Under the pieces are notes generated by a model that was not told where the DNA came from, did not search any database, and saw only the letters and a list, made by a program, of their open reading frames with translations. Position numbers and translations under genes: made by a program. A DNA stretch of 64,000 bases from Nitrospirillum pindoramense (GTDB taxonomy: Bacteria; Pseudomonadota; Alphaproteobacteria; Azospirillales; Azospirillaceae), in the NCBI RefSeq assembly GCF_007827955.1, contig NZ_VITR01000004.1, forward strand, positions 62,001 to 126,000, read 5' to 3'. Below, one piece after another: positions 32,969-41,581 of this stretch; position 1 is the first letter of the stretch, and every line of letters starts with the position of its first letter.

Positions 32969-33319
32969 TCAGTTCAGCGGGGTCTGGGCATGGCCCACCG
33001 CGGCCGCCAGATGGGCGACGCATTGGTGATGGTCGGTGCCGCCCGGGGTATGCCCCATCTCGGCGCAGGCCCGCGCTTCGGGCTGCGGCTGCCGGGCCGC
33101 GGTCGCCTGGGTTTTCAGGCTTTCGACGCAGGCGGCGTAGTCCACGTTGGCCGGGGCCAGGCCCAGGGTGTCGCGGCAGACGCGGCGGGCCGCGTCGGTC
33201 TGGGCCGCCGTGATGGTGATGGTCGGCGCCTCGGCGGTGCCTGCGGCGTGGGCCATGCCCAGGGGGGCCGCCAGGGCGGCCAGGACGGGGATCAGGGCCA
33301 GGGTCTTGGTCATTTTCAT
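32969..33319 (-). CDS. Small secreted protein with duplicated Cys motif
   Basis: The 116-residue protein has a signal peptide (KTLALIPVLAALAAPLGMAHA). The mature part has two copies of a C-x4-G-x(2-3)-P-x(n)-C-V-x2-L motif: CRDTLGLAPANVDYAACVESL and CAEMGHTPGGTDHHQCVAHL. The four cysteines may form disulfides. The C-GxxPG-C pattern occurs in small periplasmic proteins of this class, with unknown function. ATG 33319 has GAGGAGG. It is 55 bases after sulP on the same strand, and a terminator follows, so it probably belongs to the carbonic anhydrase-SulP operon. Confidence 0.72.
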   Translation of the reverse strand: MKMTKTLALIPVLAALAAPLGMAHAAGTAEAPTITITAAQTDAARRVCRDTLGLAPANVDYAACVESLKTQATAARQPQPEARACAEMGHTPGGTDHHQCVAHLAAAVGHAQTPLN

Positions 33320-33374
33320 GGTTTCCTCCTCGTGATGGGTAAGATCTGATGCGTAAGGTCTTGAGGGATGGGGG

Positions 33375-34904
33375 TCAGCCGTGGCTGACCTGAAGCTTGG
33401 CGGCGAAGGCCTGGTGGCGGGCGACGTCGCCATCGTCGATGACCACCCGCTCGCCCTGGGCGCGCCGGCGGTCCATCCAGCCGCTGATCAGTTCGGCGCA
33501 GGTATGGTCCATGAACCACAGGGACCGCAGGCGCAGGGTGACGCGGCGGGTGGGCGGCAGACTTTCCAGCGCCTGGGCCAGGCGGGGCAGTTGCACCAGG
33601 CTGGCGGAACCGGACAGCACCACCTCCCACTCGCCTTCCTCCCGTTCACGGGTGACCACCAGCAGCCGCAGGCGGCGCACCTGGGGCAGCAACTCGATGA
33701 GGCTGAGGCCCAGGCCCACCAGCACGCCGGTCAGCAGGTCGGTGGCGACCACGGTGACCAGGGTGACGGCCCAGATGGTGGCGGGCAGCACGCCGTAGCG
33801 CTCGAACAGGTGGCGGGCATGGGCGACGCTGACCAGGCGATAGCCGGTGACGACCAGCACGCCGGCCAGGGCCGACATGGGGATGGCGCGCAGCAGCCAA
33901 GGCAGCAGGGCCACCGCCCCCAGGATCCAGACGCCATGCAGGATGGCGGAGGTGCGGCTGACGGCGCCGGCCTGCACGTTGGCGGAACTGCGGACGATGA
34001 CACCGGTCATGGGCAGGGCGCCGGCGAAGCCGCAGAGCAGGTTGCCCACGCCCTGGGCCGTCAGTTCGCGGTTGTAGTTGGTGCGCACGCCATCGTGCAT
34101 GCGGTCCACCGCCGCCGCCGACAGCAGGGTTTCGGCGCTGGCGATGAAGGCGATGGCCACCGCCATGATGATCAGCTTGGGCTCGAACAGGCCGAAGCCG
34201 TTGGCGACGTCAGGCGGCTGGATGGCCGCCCACAGGCTTTCCGGCACCGCCACCTTGGCGACGGGCAGGTTCAGCAGCGTGGCGGCCAGGGTGGCGGCGA
34301 CGACGCCCACCAGGGCGCCCGGCACCAGGCGCAGGCGTTGCGGCCGTGCCCATTCCCACACCAGCATGGTGGCGATGGTCAGCAGGCCCAGGCCCAGCGC
34401 CGCCTCCGCCGCTTCCCCACTGAACGGGAACAGGCCGAGATAGGCGGCGGGGGCGGCCAGGATGTTGGCCAGGCCCCCCGCCTGTGGCTTGGCGTCCAGC
34501 ATGACGTGCAACTGGCCCGCCACGATCAGCACGCCGATGCCGGCCAGCATGCCGTGAACCACGGCGGGGGAGATGGCGCGGAACCATTGCCCCAGTTTCA
34601 GCATGCCCGCCGCCATTTGGATCAGGCCGGCCATGATCAGCACCGGCCCCAGGGCGCCGATGCCGGCGTCGCGGATCAGTTCGAAGACGATGACCGCCAG
34701 GCCAGCCGCCGGCCCACTGACCTGCAAGGGGGAGCCAGCGAACAGGCCCACGATGATCCCGCCGATGATGCCGGTGATCAGCCCCTTTTCAGGCGGCGCG
34801 CCGGAGGCGATGGCGATGCCCATGCAGAGCGGCATCGCCACCAGGAAGACCACGATGGACGCGGGGAGGTCCCGCGCCAGCGTGGCGGGAAAAAAACGGT
34901 GCAT
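33375..34904 (-). CDS. SulP family anion transporter, probable bicarbonate carrier
   Basis: The 509-residue protein has about 12 membrane segments with SulP signatures IAIASGAPPEKGLITGII and LQVSGPAAGLAVIVFE. A STAS-like domain occupies residues ~430-505 (VTLRLRSLWFMDHTCAELI). SulP proteins carry sulfate, bicarbonate or dicarboxylates. The gene for a beta-carbonic anhydrase lies 41 bases upstream on the same strand, so bicarbonate is the favoured substrate, by inference. ATG 34904 follows an AAGGGA/GGA stretch. Confidence 0.9.
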   Translation of the reverse strand: MHRFFPATLARDLPASIVVFLVAMPLCMGIAIASGAPPEKGLITGIIGGIIVGLFAGSPLQVSGPAAGLAVIVFELIRDAGIGALGPVLIMAGLIQMAAGMLKLGQWFRAISPAVVHGMLAGIGVLIVAGQLHVMLDAKPQAGGLANILAAPAAYLGLFPFSGEAAEAALGLGLLTIATMLVWEWARPQRLRLVPGALVGVVAATLAATLLNLPVAKVAVPESLWAAIQPPDVANGFGLFEPKLIIMAVAIAFIASAETLLSAAAVDRMHDGVRTNYNRELTAQGVGNLLCGFAGALPMTGVIVRSSANVQAGAVSRTSAILHGVWILGAVALLPWLLRAIPMSALAGVLVVTGYRLVSVAHARHLFERYGVLPATIWAVTLVTVVATDLLTGVLVGLGLSLIELLPQVRRLRLLVVTREREEGEWEVVLSGSASLVQLPRLAQALESLPPTRRVTLRLRSLWFMDHTCAELISGWMDRRRAQGERVVIDDGDVARHQAFAAKLQVSHG

Positions 34905-34945
34905 GTTTCCAATCCCTTCTACAGGGGCCCTTTTCGGGCGGCCGC

Positions 34946-35662
34946 TTATTCGGCGGCTGTGACGTGGGCCGCGTGATGGGCGCAGCAGGGATCGGCGACC
35001 GCGCGGCGCATGCCGCGCACGGCCACCTGCAGCGTCTGGTTCCTATCCCCCACGGGCAGGAACGTCCCCGTGTCGCCGTCGAGCGCCAGGATGTGTCCGT
35101 TCTCCAGGTCGAAGAACCAGCCGTGCAGGTTTAATTGGCCGGAGGCCAGCTTGGCGGCGACGGAAGGATGGCTGCGCAGGTGGTTCAACTGGGCCACCAC
35201 GTTTTCCATGGCCAGCACGCGGGCGGCCTCCGCCTCGGGCAGCAGGCTGTACGCCTCGCGCAGCACATGGCGGGCGCTTTCGGCGTGGCGCAGCCAGGCG
35301 GCCACGTTGGGCATGTCCTTCAGCGCCTCCGGCTTCAGCAGGGCCTTCATGGCGCCGCAGTCGGAATGGCCGCAGACGACGATGTCATTCACCCCCAGCC
35401 CCACCACCGCGTATTCGATGGCGGAAGAGACGCCGCCGTTCATTTGGCTGAAGGGCGGCACGATGTTGCCGGCGTTGCGGCAGACGAACATCTCGCCCGG
35501 GCCGCTTTGGGTGATGATCTCCGGCACCACGCGGCTGTCGGCGCAGGAGATCACCAGCGCCTTGGGCTGCTGCCCGTGGTGGGCCAGCTTGCGGTACAGC
35601 GACCGCTGTTCGGGGAACACAACGGATCGGAAATGCGACACGCCGTCGATGATGCTGTCCAT
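34946..35662 (-). CDS. Beta-class carbonic anhydrase
   Basis: The 238-residue enzyme has the zinc ligands of the class: Cys in ISCADSRVVPE, His and Cys in VVCGHSDCGAMKALL. The Asp-Arg pair of CADSR is intact. It interconverts CO2 and bicarbonate in the cytoplasm. The C-terminal tail DPCCAHHAAHV is Cys/His-rich and beyond the core domain. It is followed by sulP and preceded by an OmpR/EnvZ-type pair on the same strand, 128 bases away. Confidence 0.96.
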   Translation of the reverse strand: MDSIIDGVSHFRSVVFPEQRSLYRKLAHHGQQPKALVISCADSRVVPEIITQSGPGEMFVCRNAGNIVPPFSQMNGGVSSAIEYAVVGLGVNDIVVCGHSDCGAMKALLKPEALKDMPNVAAWLRHAESARHVLREAYSLLPEAEAARVLAMENVVAQLNHLRSHPSVAAKLASGQLNLHGWFFDLENGHILALDGDTGTFLPVGDRNQTLQVAVRGMRRAVADPCCAHHAAHVTAAE

Positions 35663-35790
35663 GATGGGAAGACCCTCGCGTTTCAGTCGGTGATCCCCGG
35701 CCGGACGGCGGCGGGCGTGATGCCCGAATAACCGTCCCCGTTGGGGGCCCCCTAGACCTAACGCCCGAGTTTTTCCCGGATACGTTTCGA

Positions 35791-37179
35791 TTATGACAAA
35801 GTGTGTCCGGCGATCTTTTGGGTCGGCTTCGGAGGCATCTCATCCTGTTTCGGTATCGTAATGATAACCGTCAGGCCGCCTTCCGGACGATTTTTGAGGG
35901 CGATGCTGCCGCCCTCCCGCGTTACCGCTTGGCGCGCGATGGTCAGGCCCAGGCCCGTGCCCCCTGTCCCTCGGTTGCGGGATTCCTCCAGGCGGTGGAA
36001 CGGCTCGAACACCGCCTCGAACTGGGCCTCCGGGATGCCGGGGCCATCGTCGCTGATCGACACGACCGCGGCCCTGGCGGTGTCGCGCACCGCCACCCGG
36101 GCGCCGCCGCCATAGGCGATGGCGTTGTTGATGATGTTGGAAAAGGCGCGCCGCATGCCCAGCGGGCGCAGGGTCAGGGGTAGCCGGTCCGGCCCGTCAT
36201 ACCGGGCCGCGTGGCCGGCGTCGACGGCGCTGTCGACCAGGGTGGACAGCAGGGCCGGCAGGTCGGTGCGGCGCGGCCGCTCGGGGTCCTCCTCCCCGCC
36301 CAGATAGTCCAGCAGGTCGTTGACCATGCCTTCCATCTCATCCAGGTCACTGTCGAAGGCGGCGCGCTCCTCCGCGCCGGGCAGGAAGCCCGCCCGCAGG
36401 CGCAGGCGTCCGATGGGGGTGCGCAAATCGTGGGAGACGGCGGCCAGCGCCTCCGTCCGGCTGGTGATCAAGCGGTCGATGCGCCGCTGCATGGCGTTGA
36501 ACGCCAGGGCGACGCGCCGGATTTCCTGCGGGCCGCGGGCGGGGATGAAGACGGGGGGCCCATTGCCCACCGCGTCCGCCGCCTTCACCAACATCTTCAG
36601 GGGGGCCGCCAGCGTCTGCACCAGGAACAGCGCCATCAGCAACACGCCGATGGACAGCAGGGCGATGGACCCCAGTTGGGCATAGAGGACGGGAACATAG
36701 GCCGGCAGGTCGGTGGCGCCGAAGCGCAGGATGCTGCCGTCCGCCAGCCGCAGGTCGCCATCGAAGGTCTTGGATGGCGTTTCGGTGCCCGTGCGCAGCC
36801 GCAGATCCAACCCCGCCAGCGTCGGCCGATGCTCGATCATCTCATGGCGCAGCAGCCAACTGGCGGGATTGTCGCCCTGGCTGGCGCGCTCCGCCGGGTT
36901 TGGCACCCAGGTGAAGGCGAGGAAGGGGGAGGACAGGGAGTCCGCGACCGCCGCGCGGCGCTCCGGCTGGATGGCCGACAGCACGTGGCCCGCCGTCTCC
37001 ACCTGCTCCGCGATGTGCCAGGTCTGGGTTTCGTCGCCATAGTCCTGTTCGGCCTGGGCCAGGACGATGGCGTTGCCGATGACGGCCAGCAGCACGGCGC
37101 CGAACAGCACGACGCCCAGGCGGCCGATCAGGCTGCGCGGCCACAGATGCGCCCAACGATGGACAAACGGCGGGGTCAT
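35791..37179 (-). CDS. Sensor histidine kinase (EnvZ-like)
   Basis: The 462-residue protein has two membrane segments (LGVVLFGAVLLAVIGNAIVL near residue 22 and IALLSIGVLLMALFLVQTLA near 175) around a ~130-residue periplasmic domain. HAMP follows, then the phospho-acceptor His in AVSHDLRTPIGRL, the N box NIINNAIAYGG, and ATP-binding DDGPGIP and GTGGTGLGLTIA. ATG 37179 overlaps the response regulator stop by 4 bases. It lies directly upstream of the carbonic anhydrase gene and may control it; the signal is unknown. Confidence 0.92.
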   Translation of the reverse strand: MTPPFVHRWAHLWPRSLIGRLGVVLFGAVLLAVIGNAIVLAQAEQDYGDETQTWHIAEQVETAGHVLSAIQPERRAAVADSLSSPFLAFTWVPNPAERASQGDNPASWLLRHEMIEHRPTLAGLDLRLRTGTETPSKTFDGDLRLADGSILRFGATDLPAYVPVLYAQLGSIALLSIGVLLMALFLVQTLAAPLKMLVKAADAVGNGPPVFIPARGPQEIRRVALAFNAMQRRIDRLITSRTEALAAVSHDLRTPIGRLRLRAGFLPGAEERAAFDSDLDEMEGMVNDLLDYLGGEEDPERPRRTDLPALLSTLVDSAVDAGHAARYDGPDRLPLTLRPLGMRRAFSNIINNAIAYGGGARVAVRDTARAAVVSISDDGPGIPEAQFEAVFEPFHRLEESRNRGTGGTGLGLTIARQAVTREGGSIALKNRPEGGLTVIITIPKQDEMPPKPTQKIAGHTLS

Positions 37180-37901
37180 AGGACGGCCACGTCGGCGGTG
37201 AAGATGTAGCCGACCCCCCGCACCGTGCGGATCAGCCGGTTCTCATCCCCCAGCTTGCGCCGCAGCCGGCTGACCAGCACGTCGACGCTGCGGTCATTCA
37301 CCTCGCCCAGGCGGGCGCGGGACAGTTCCAGCAGCCGCTCCCGGCCGATGACGCGTTGCCGGTTTTCCAGGAAGCTCACCAGCAGGTCATGCTCTGCCCC
37401 CGACAGGTCGACCGCCACGCCCTCGGGGTCGGTCAATTCCCGCCGCCGCCGGTCCAGGCGCCAACCGGCGAAGACCATGACGTCCTGGGGGGTGGAGCCG
37501 ATGGAGCCGGCGCCGTTGCCGTTGTTGGCGGCGCGGCGCAGCAGGGCGCGGATGCGGGCCAGCAACTCCTTGGCGCGGAAGGGCTTGGGCACGTAGTCGT
37601 CGGCGCCCATCTCCAGCCCCAGCACCATGTCGATCTCCTCGCCATGGGCGCTGACCATGATGATGGGCACCTGGCTGGTCCGCCGCAATTCCCGGCAGAT
37701 GTCCAGCCCGCTCTGCCCCGGCAGCATGACGTCCAGCAACACCAGGTCGTAGCTGCCCTGGCCCAGGGCGTCGGCCATGTCGCGGCCGTCCCGCACGCCG
37801 GTGGCCTCGAACCCGTTTTCCTTGAGCACCCGCAGGATCAGGGTGCGCATCGCCGGGTCGTCCTCGACCAGCAGGATGCGCGCGATGGATAGGCTGTTCA
37901 T
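37176..37901 (-). CDS. OmpR-family response regulator
   Basis: The 241-residue protein has a receiver domain with the acidic pair at residues 13-15 (VEDDP), phospho-acceptor Asp57 in LVLLDVMLPGQSG, and Lys in YVPKPF. The winged-helix DNA-binding domain includes LLELSRARLGEVNDRSVDV and RRKLGDENRLIRTVRGVGY. The partner kinase overlaps it by 4 bases. ATG 37901 is chosen by alignment to OmpR-type starts; a longer frame to 37955 is possible. Targets are unknown. Confidence 0.93.
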   Translation of the reverse strand: MNSLSIARILLVEDDPAMRTLILRVLKENGFEATGVRDGRDMADALGQGSYDLVLLDVMLPGQSGLDICRELRRTSQVPIIMVSAHGEEIDMVLGLEMGADDYVPKPFRAKELLARIRALLRRAANNGNGAGSIGSTPQDVMVFAGWRLDRRRRELTDPEGVAVDLSGAEHDLLVSFLENRQRVIGRERLLELSRARLGEVNDRSVDVLVSRLRRKLGDENRLIRTVRGVGYIFTADVAVL

Positions 37902-38001
37902 CGGGCTTAAATAAGGGCCGGGCGCCATCTTTCCAGGGGCGGCGTGCCCGTCCATGCTGCATATGCACAGAAGTTGAGGGGACTCAGAAGTTCGGGCCGG
38001 C

Positions 38002-38448
38002 TCAGGCCTTCTTCTCCCAACCCTTGTCGGTCTGCTGCCAGTAGGTGAGGTCCAAGCCGGCCTCCTTGGCCGCCTTCCAGCGCTGCCGCGCAGCGGCCAC
38101 CGCGTCGGGGTCGATGCCGTCGAAGATGTCGCAGACGCGGACGTAGTCGGTCATGCGCGCGCTGGTGGCGCCGTCGGTCAGGAACAGCACCTGGGCGTCG
38201 TTGGGCCGCTCATCCACCACCGTCAGCCAGATGGGCTGGTCGGCGGCGTGGCCATCCTTGGCCGTGCCGTGGGGCAGGAAACTGTCCGGCCGCCAGGTCC
38301 ACAAATGCTGCGCCAGTTGTTCCGACCGCTCCTCCATGGTCGACAGCACCACCGCCCGCCAGCCGCGCGCCAGCGACCGCTCCAGCAGGTCGGGCAGGGT
38401 CTGCTCCAGGCTGCTGCGCTGCAGGTGGTAGAAGTTGACCTCGGTCAT
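38002..38448 (-). CDS. holC: DNA polymerase III subunit chi
   Basis: The 148-residue protein begins MTEVNFYHLQRSSLEQTLPD and contains RGWRAVVLST and WTWRPDSFLPHG, which match HolC. Chi joins the clamp-loader to single-strand-binding protein. PepA-holC is the usual order. Here an intrinsic terminator lies between them (38467-38502), so holC may rely on read-through. ATG 38448 has a weak binding site. Confidence 0.93.
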   Translation of the reverse strand: MTEVNFYHLQRSSLEQTLPDLLERSLARGWRAVVLSTMEERSEQLAQHLWTWRPDSFLPHGTAKDGHAADQPIWLTVVDERPNDAQVLFLTDGATSARMTDYVRVCDIFDGIDPDAVAAARQRWKAAKEAGLDLTYWQQTDKGWEKKA

Positions 38449-38466
38449 GGGGGCGATCCGCGCGGC

Positions 38467-38502
38467 AAGAAAAAGGGGGCGGCCCTTGGCTGAGCCGCCC
38501 CC
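38467..38502 (-). terminator. Intrinsic terminator after pepA
   Basis: On the minus strand GGGGGCGGC (38494-38502) pairs perfectly with GCCGCCCCC (38475-38483) across a 10-base loop, followed by TTTTTCTT. It is 28 bases past the pepA stop and ends within 20 bases of the holC start. Confidence 0.88.
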
Positions 38503-38530
38503 GATCTTACCCTGACCGCGAAGGCTTTTG

Positions 38531-40024
38531 TCAGCCTTCGTAGTGGTCCGCGACCAGCCGGTCCAGCAGACGGACGCCGTAGCCGGTGGCGCCCTTCGGC
38601 ACCGTGCCGCCGTCCTTCTTGCTCCAGGCCGTGCCGGCGATGTCCAGGTGGGCCCACGGCACGTCGTTGACGAAGCGCTGCAGGAAGACGGCGCCGATGA
38701 TGCTGCCGGCCTTACCCGGGCTGCCAATGTTCTTCATGTCGGCGACGTCGCAGTCGATGTCCTTGTCATAGGCGGCCCCCAGTGGCAGGCGCCACAGGGT
38801 TTCGCCCGTCTTCAGGCCGGCGTCGGTCAGACGCTGCGACAGTTCGTCGTTGTTGGAGAACAGGCCGGCGTGCTCGTTGCCCAGCGAGACAATGATGGCG
38901 CCGGTCAGGGTGGCCAGGTCGACCATGAAGCGCGGCTTGAACGTCGCCTGGGTGTACCACAGGGCGTCGGCCAGGATCAGCCGGCCCTCGGCGTCGGTGT
39001 TCAGCACCTCGATCGTCTGGCCGGACATGGTGGTGACCACATCGCCGGGGCGCTGGGCGTTGCCGTCGGGCATGTTCTCCACCAGGGCCACCACGCCGAC
39101 GACGTTGGCCTTGGCCTTGCGGCCGGCCAGGGCGGCCATCAGGCCGATGACGGCGCCGGAGCCCGCCATGTCCCACTTCATGTCTTCCATGCCGGCGGCC
39201 GGCTTGATCGAAATGCCGCCGGTGTCGAAGGTGACGCCCTTGCCCACGAAGGCCAGGGGGGCGGCACCCTTCTCGCCGCCGTCCCAGCGCATGATCACCA
39301 GCCGCGGCGGGCGGGCCGAGCCCTGGCCCACGCCCAGCAGCGCGCCCATGCCCAGCTTCTTCATCTGCTTCTCGTCCAGCACCTCGACCTTGACGCCCAG
39401 CTCGGTCAGGGCCTGGCAGCGCTCGGCCAAGGTTTCGGGGTAGATGACGTTCGGCGGCTCGGACACGACGTCGCGGGTCAGGAAGACGCCGTCGGCGACC
39501 TTGTCCAGCTTGCCATAGGCCTTCTTGGCGGCGGCATGCTCGGCGGTGGCCAGCGTCAGCTTCTTCAGCGTCGGCTTCTGGTCCTTCGGTTCCTTGGTCT
39601 TGTACTTGTCGAAGCGATAGGAGCGCAGGCGGGCGCCGTAGCCGACATGGGCGGCGAAGGCCGCCGGCGACAGCACCAGGCCGTCATGGCCGTCCAGCAC
39701 CAGCGTGGCGTCGGAGTCGCCGGCGCGGGCCAGGCTGGCCGCGACCGTGCCGCCCAGCGATTGGGCCGCCAGATCCGTCACCTTCTCGGCGGCACCGATG
39801 CCGACCAGCAGGATGCGCGAATACTCGGTGCCGGCGGGCGCCAGCAGGGTCAGCGTCTCGTCCGCCTTGCCGGTGTAGCGGCCCGCCTCCATGGCGCGGG
39901 CCAGCGCGCCGCCGGCCTTCTGGTCCAGCTCGGCGCCCAGGCTGCCCAGCCCGCGGCCCTGCGATACCGTGATGGCCAGCACGCCGGACTGCGGCAGGGC
40001 GTTCTGGGCGTAAGCGATCTTCAT
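38531..40024 (-). CDS. pepA: Leucyl aminopeptidase (M17)
   Basis: The 497-residue enzyme has the M17 active-site motifs KGVTFDTGGISIKP (metal-binding Lys and Asp) and NTDAEGRLILADAL. It removes N-terminal residues from peptides using two metal ions and in several bacteria also binds DNA. Length and start match the family. It is divergent from lptF across a ~390-base region and followed by holC. Confidence 0.97.
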   Translation of the reverse strand: MKIAYAQNALPQSGVLAITVSQGRGLGSLGAELDQKAGGALARAMEAGRYTGKADETLTLLAPAGTEYSRILLVGIGAAEKVTDLAAQSLGGTVAASLARAGDSDATLVLDGHDGLVLSPAAFAAHVGYGARLRSYRFDKYKTKEPKDQKPTLKKLTLATAEHAAAKKAYGKLDKVADGVFLTRDVVSEPPNVIYPETLAERCQALTELGVKVEVLDEKQMKKLGMGALLGVGQGSARPPRLVIMRWDGGEKGAAPLAFVGKGVTFDTGGISIKPAAGMEDMKWDMAGSGAVIGLMAALAGRKAKANVVGVVALVENMPDGNAQRPGDVVTTMSGQTIEVLNTDAEGRLILADALWYTQATFKPRFMVDLATLTGAIIVSLGNEHAGLFSNNDELSQRLTDAGLKTGETLWRLPLGAAYDKDIDCDVADMKNIGSPGKAGSIIGAVFLQRFVNDVPWAHLDIAGTAWSKKDGGTVPKGATGYGVRLLDRLVADHYEG

Positions 40025-40413
40025 CTTGCCTCTCTTGGTGGTCCCTTGGGACGGCGGCGCCCACGCGGCGCCTTTACCCCGTCCGGATGGCTTCGCCTTA
40101 TGGCGTTCCTAGTCCTATACAGGATTTCTCAATGTTGTTCGTCAACGCTCGAAATCCAGTCCTTTTGTCCCTGGCGGTTGTTTCCGGAGACGGGAGTCGA
40201 TAAGAACAGCGTACCAAGCCCTGTGGGCGGGGTCCCACTACGGCTGCCCTCTTTCGGGGGCCGGGGCAAAGCGCCCTGGTTTCGCCAAATTGTGGGGCCC
40301 TATAGTGGCCGGGCCAAGGGCGTGCCTCAGGGTGCGTTCGCGGTGCCGGATGGCGGAATGGGGGACGCCCTTTTGGCTGGCGCCGGTTCCGTCTTTTCTT
40401 GTTGTGGAGCACG
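40025..40413. other. Divergent promoter region of pepA and lptF
   Basis: These 389 bases separate the two genes. On the minus strand a TTGACG lies near 40145, and TATAGG is about 20 bases downstream, which is too far for a good promoter. On the plus strand TATAGT near 40303 lacks a clear -35 box. No gene or strong dyad is supported. Confidence 0.45.
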
Positions 40414-41577
40414 ATGAATCTGATCGGCCGGTATTTGTCGCGCAACCTCGTCGTGGCGATGATTTTCATCACGGCCGGGTTGTCCTCGACCATCTGGATG
40501 ACGCAATCGCTGCGCCTGATCCAGCTGGTGGTCGAGGGCGGGGCGCCGATCACCATGTTCCTGCGCCTCGCGTTCTCCACCCTGCCGACCTTCCTGGCGC
40601 TGGTGATGCCCTGGGGCGTGCTGATCGCCACGCTGTTCACCTACAACCGCCTGACGCTGGACAGCGAGCTGGTGGTCATGCGCGCGGCCGGCATGGGGCC
40701 GCTGACCCTGGCCCGGCCCGCGCTGCAGCTGTCGGCCATCGTCCTGTTCCTCTGCCTGTTGCTTAACCTGTTCCTGGCGCCCGCGGCCCAGCGCGAGTTC
40801 GTGCGCCTGCGCGAGGAGATCCGCACCGACTATTCCTCCGTCCTGCTGCGTGAAGGCACCTTCAACGACGTGGGCGAGGGCAAGACCGTCTACGTCCGCC
40901 AGCGTGGGGCGGAGGGGATGCTGAGCGGCCTGATCATCTATGACAGCAGCAAGCCGCAGCGCCCGGTGATGACCATCGCCGACCACGGCATCCTGGTGAC
41001 GGCGGAGGCCGGGCCCCGCGTCATCGTCTATGACGGCGTGCGCCAGGAATATGACCGCGACACCGGCCACGCCTCCAACCTGGAATTCAAGCGCTACACC
41101 GTCGACCTCAAGGTGCTGAACGCCGGGGAGGCCCCGCGCTGGCCCGACCCGCGTGAGCGGACCTTGAGCGACCTGTTGTTCGATACCGGCAACCCCACGG
41201 ATACCCAGTTGCGCCCACGCCTGAACCAGGAACTGCACCAGCGCTTCGCCACGCCGCTGCTGGCGCCGGCCTTCGCCATGATCGCGCTGACGGCCCTGAT
41301 GTCGGGTGAGTTCTCGCGCCGCGGCCAGGCCCGCCGCATTTCACTGGCCGTGGTGTGCGGCATGTTGCTGCAGGCCATGATGCTGGGCATCTCCAACCTC
41401 GCGGTCAAAACCCAGCTTTTCAACGCCGTGCTGTATGTCGTCGGCATCGCCCCGGTGCTTGTCGGTTATTGGTATCTGCAGAACTGGCGCCGGGTGAGCC
41501 GCGGAGGCCCCCGCAAGGCGCCCCCGCCGCTCGGTGGCCCGCCCCTGGATGGATCATTGGGCGGAAAGGTGGCCTGA
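40414..41577 (+). CDS. lptF: LPS export ABC transporter permease LptF
   Basis: The 387-residue YjgP/YjgQ family protein has three N-terminal and three C-terminal membrane segments around a periplasmic beta-jellyroll domain. Signatures include MNLIGRYLSRNLV, ELVVMRAAGM and RFATPLLAPAFAMIALTALM. With LptG and LptB2 it extracts lipopolysaccharide from the inner membrane. ATG 40414 has TGGAGC upstream. LptG follows after 4 bases. Confidence 0.95.
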   Translation: MNLIGRYLSRNLVVAMIFITAGLSSTIWMTQSLRLIQLVVEGGAPITMFLRLAFSTLPTFLALVMPWGVLIATLFTYNRLTLDSELVVMRAAGMGPLTLARPALQLSAIVLFLCLLLNLFLAPAAQREFVRLREEIRTDYSSVLLREGTFNDVGEGKTVYVRQRGAEGMLSGLIIYDSSKPQRPVMTIADHGILVTAEAGPRVIVYDGVRQEYDRDTGHASNLEFKRYTVDLKVLNAGEAPRWPDPRERTLSDLLFDTGNPTDTQLRPRLNQELHQRFATPLLAPAFAMIALTALMSGEFSRRGQARRISLAVVCGMLLQAMMLGISNLAVKTQLFNAVLYVVGIAPVLVGYWYLQNWRRVSRGGPRKAPPPLGGPPLDGSLGGKVA

Positions 41578-41581
41578 CATC

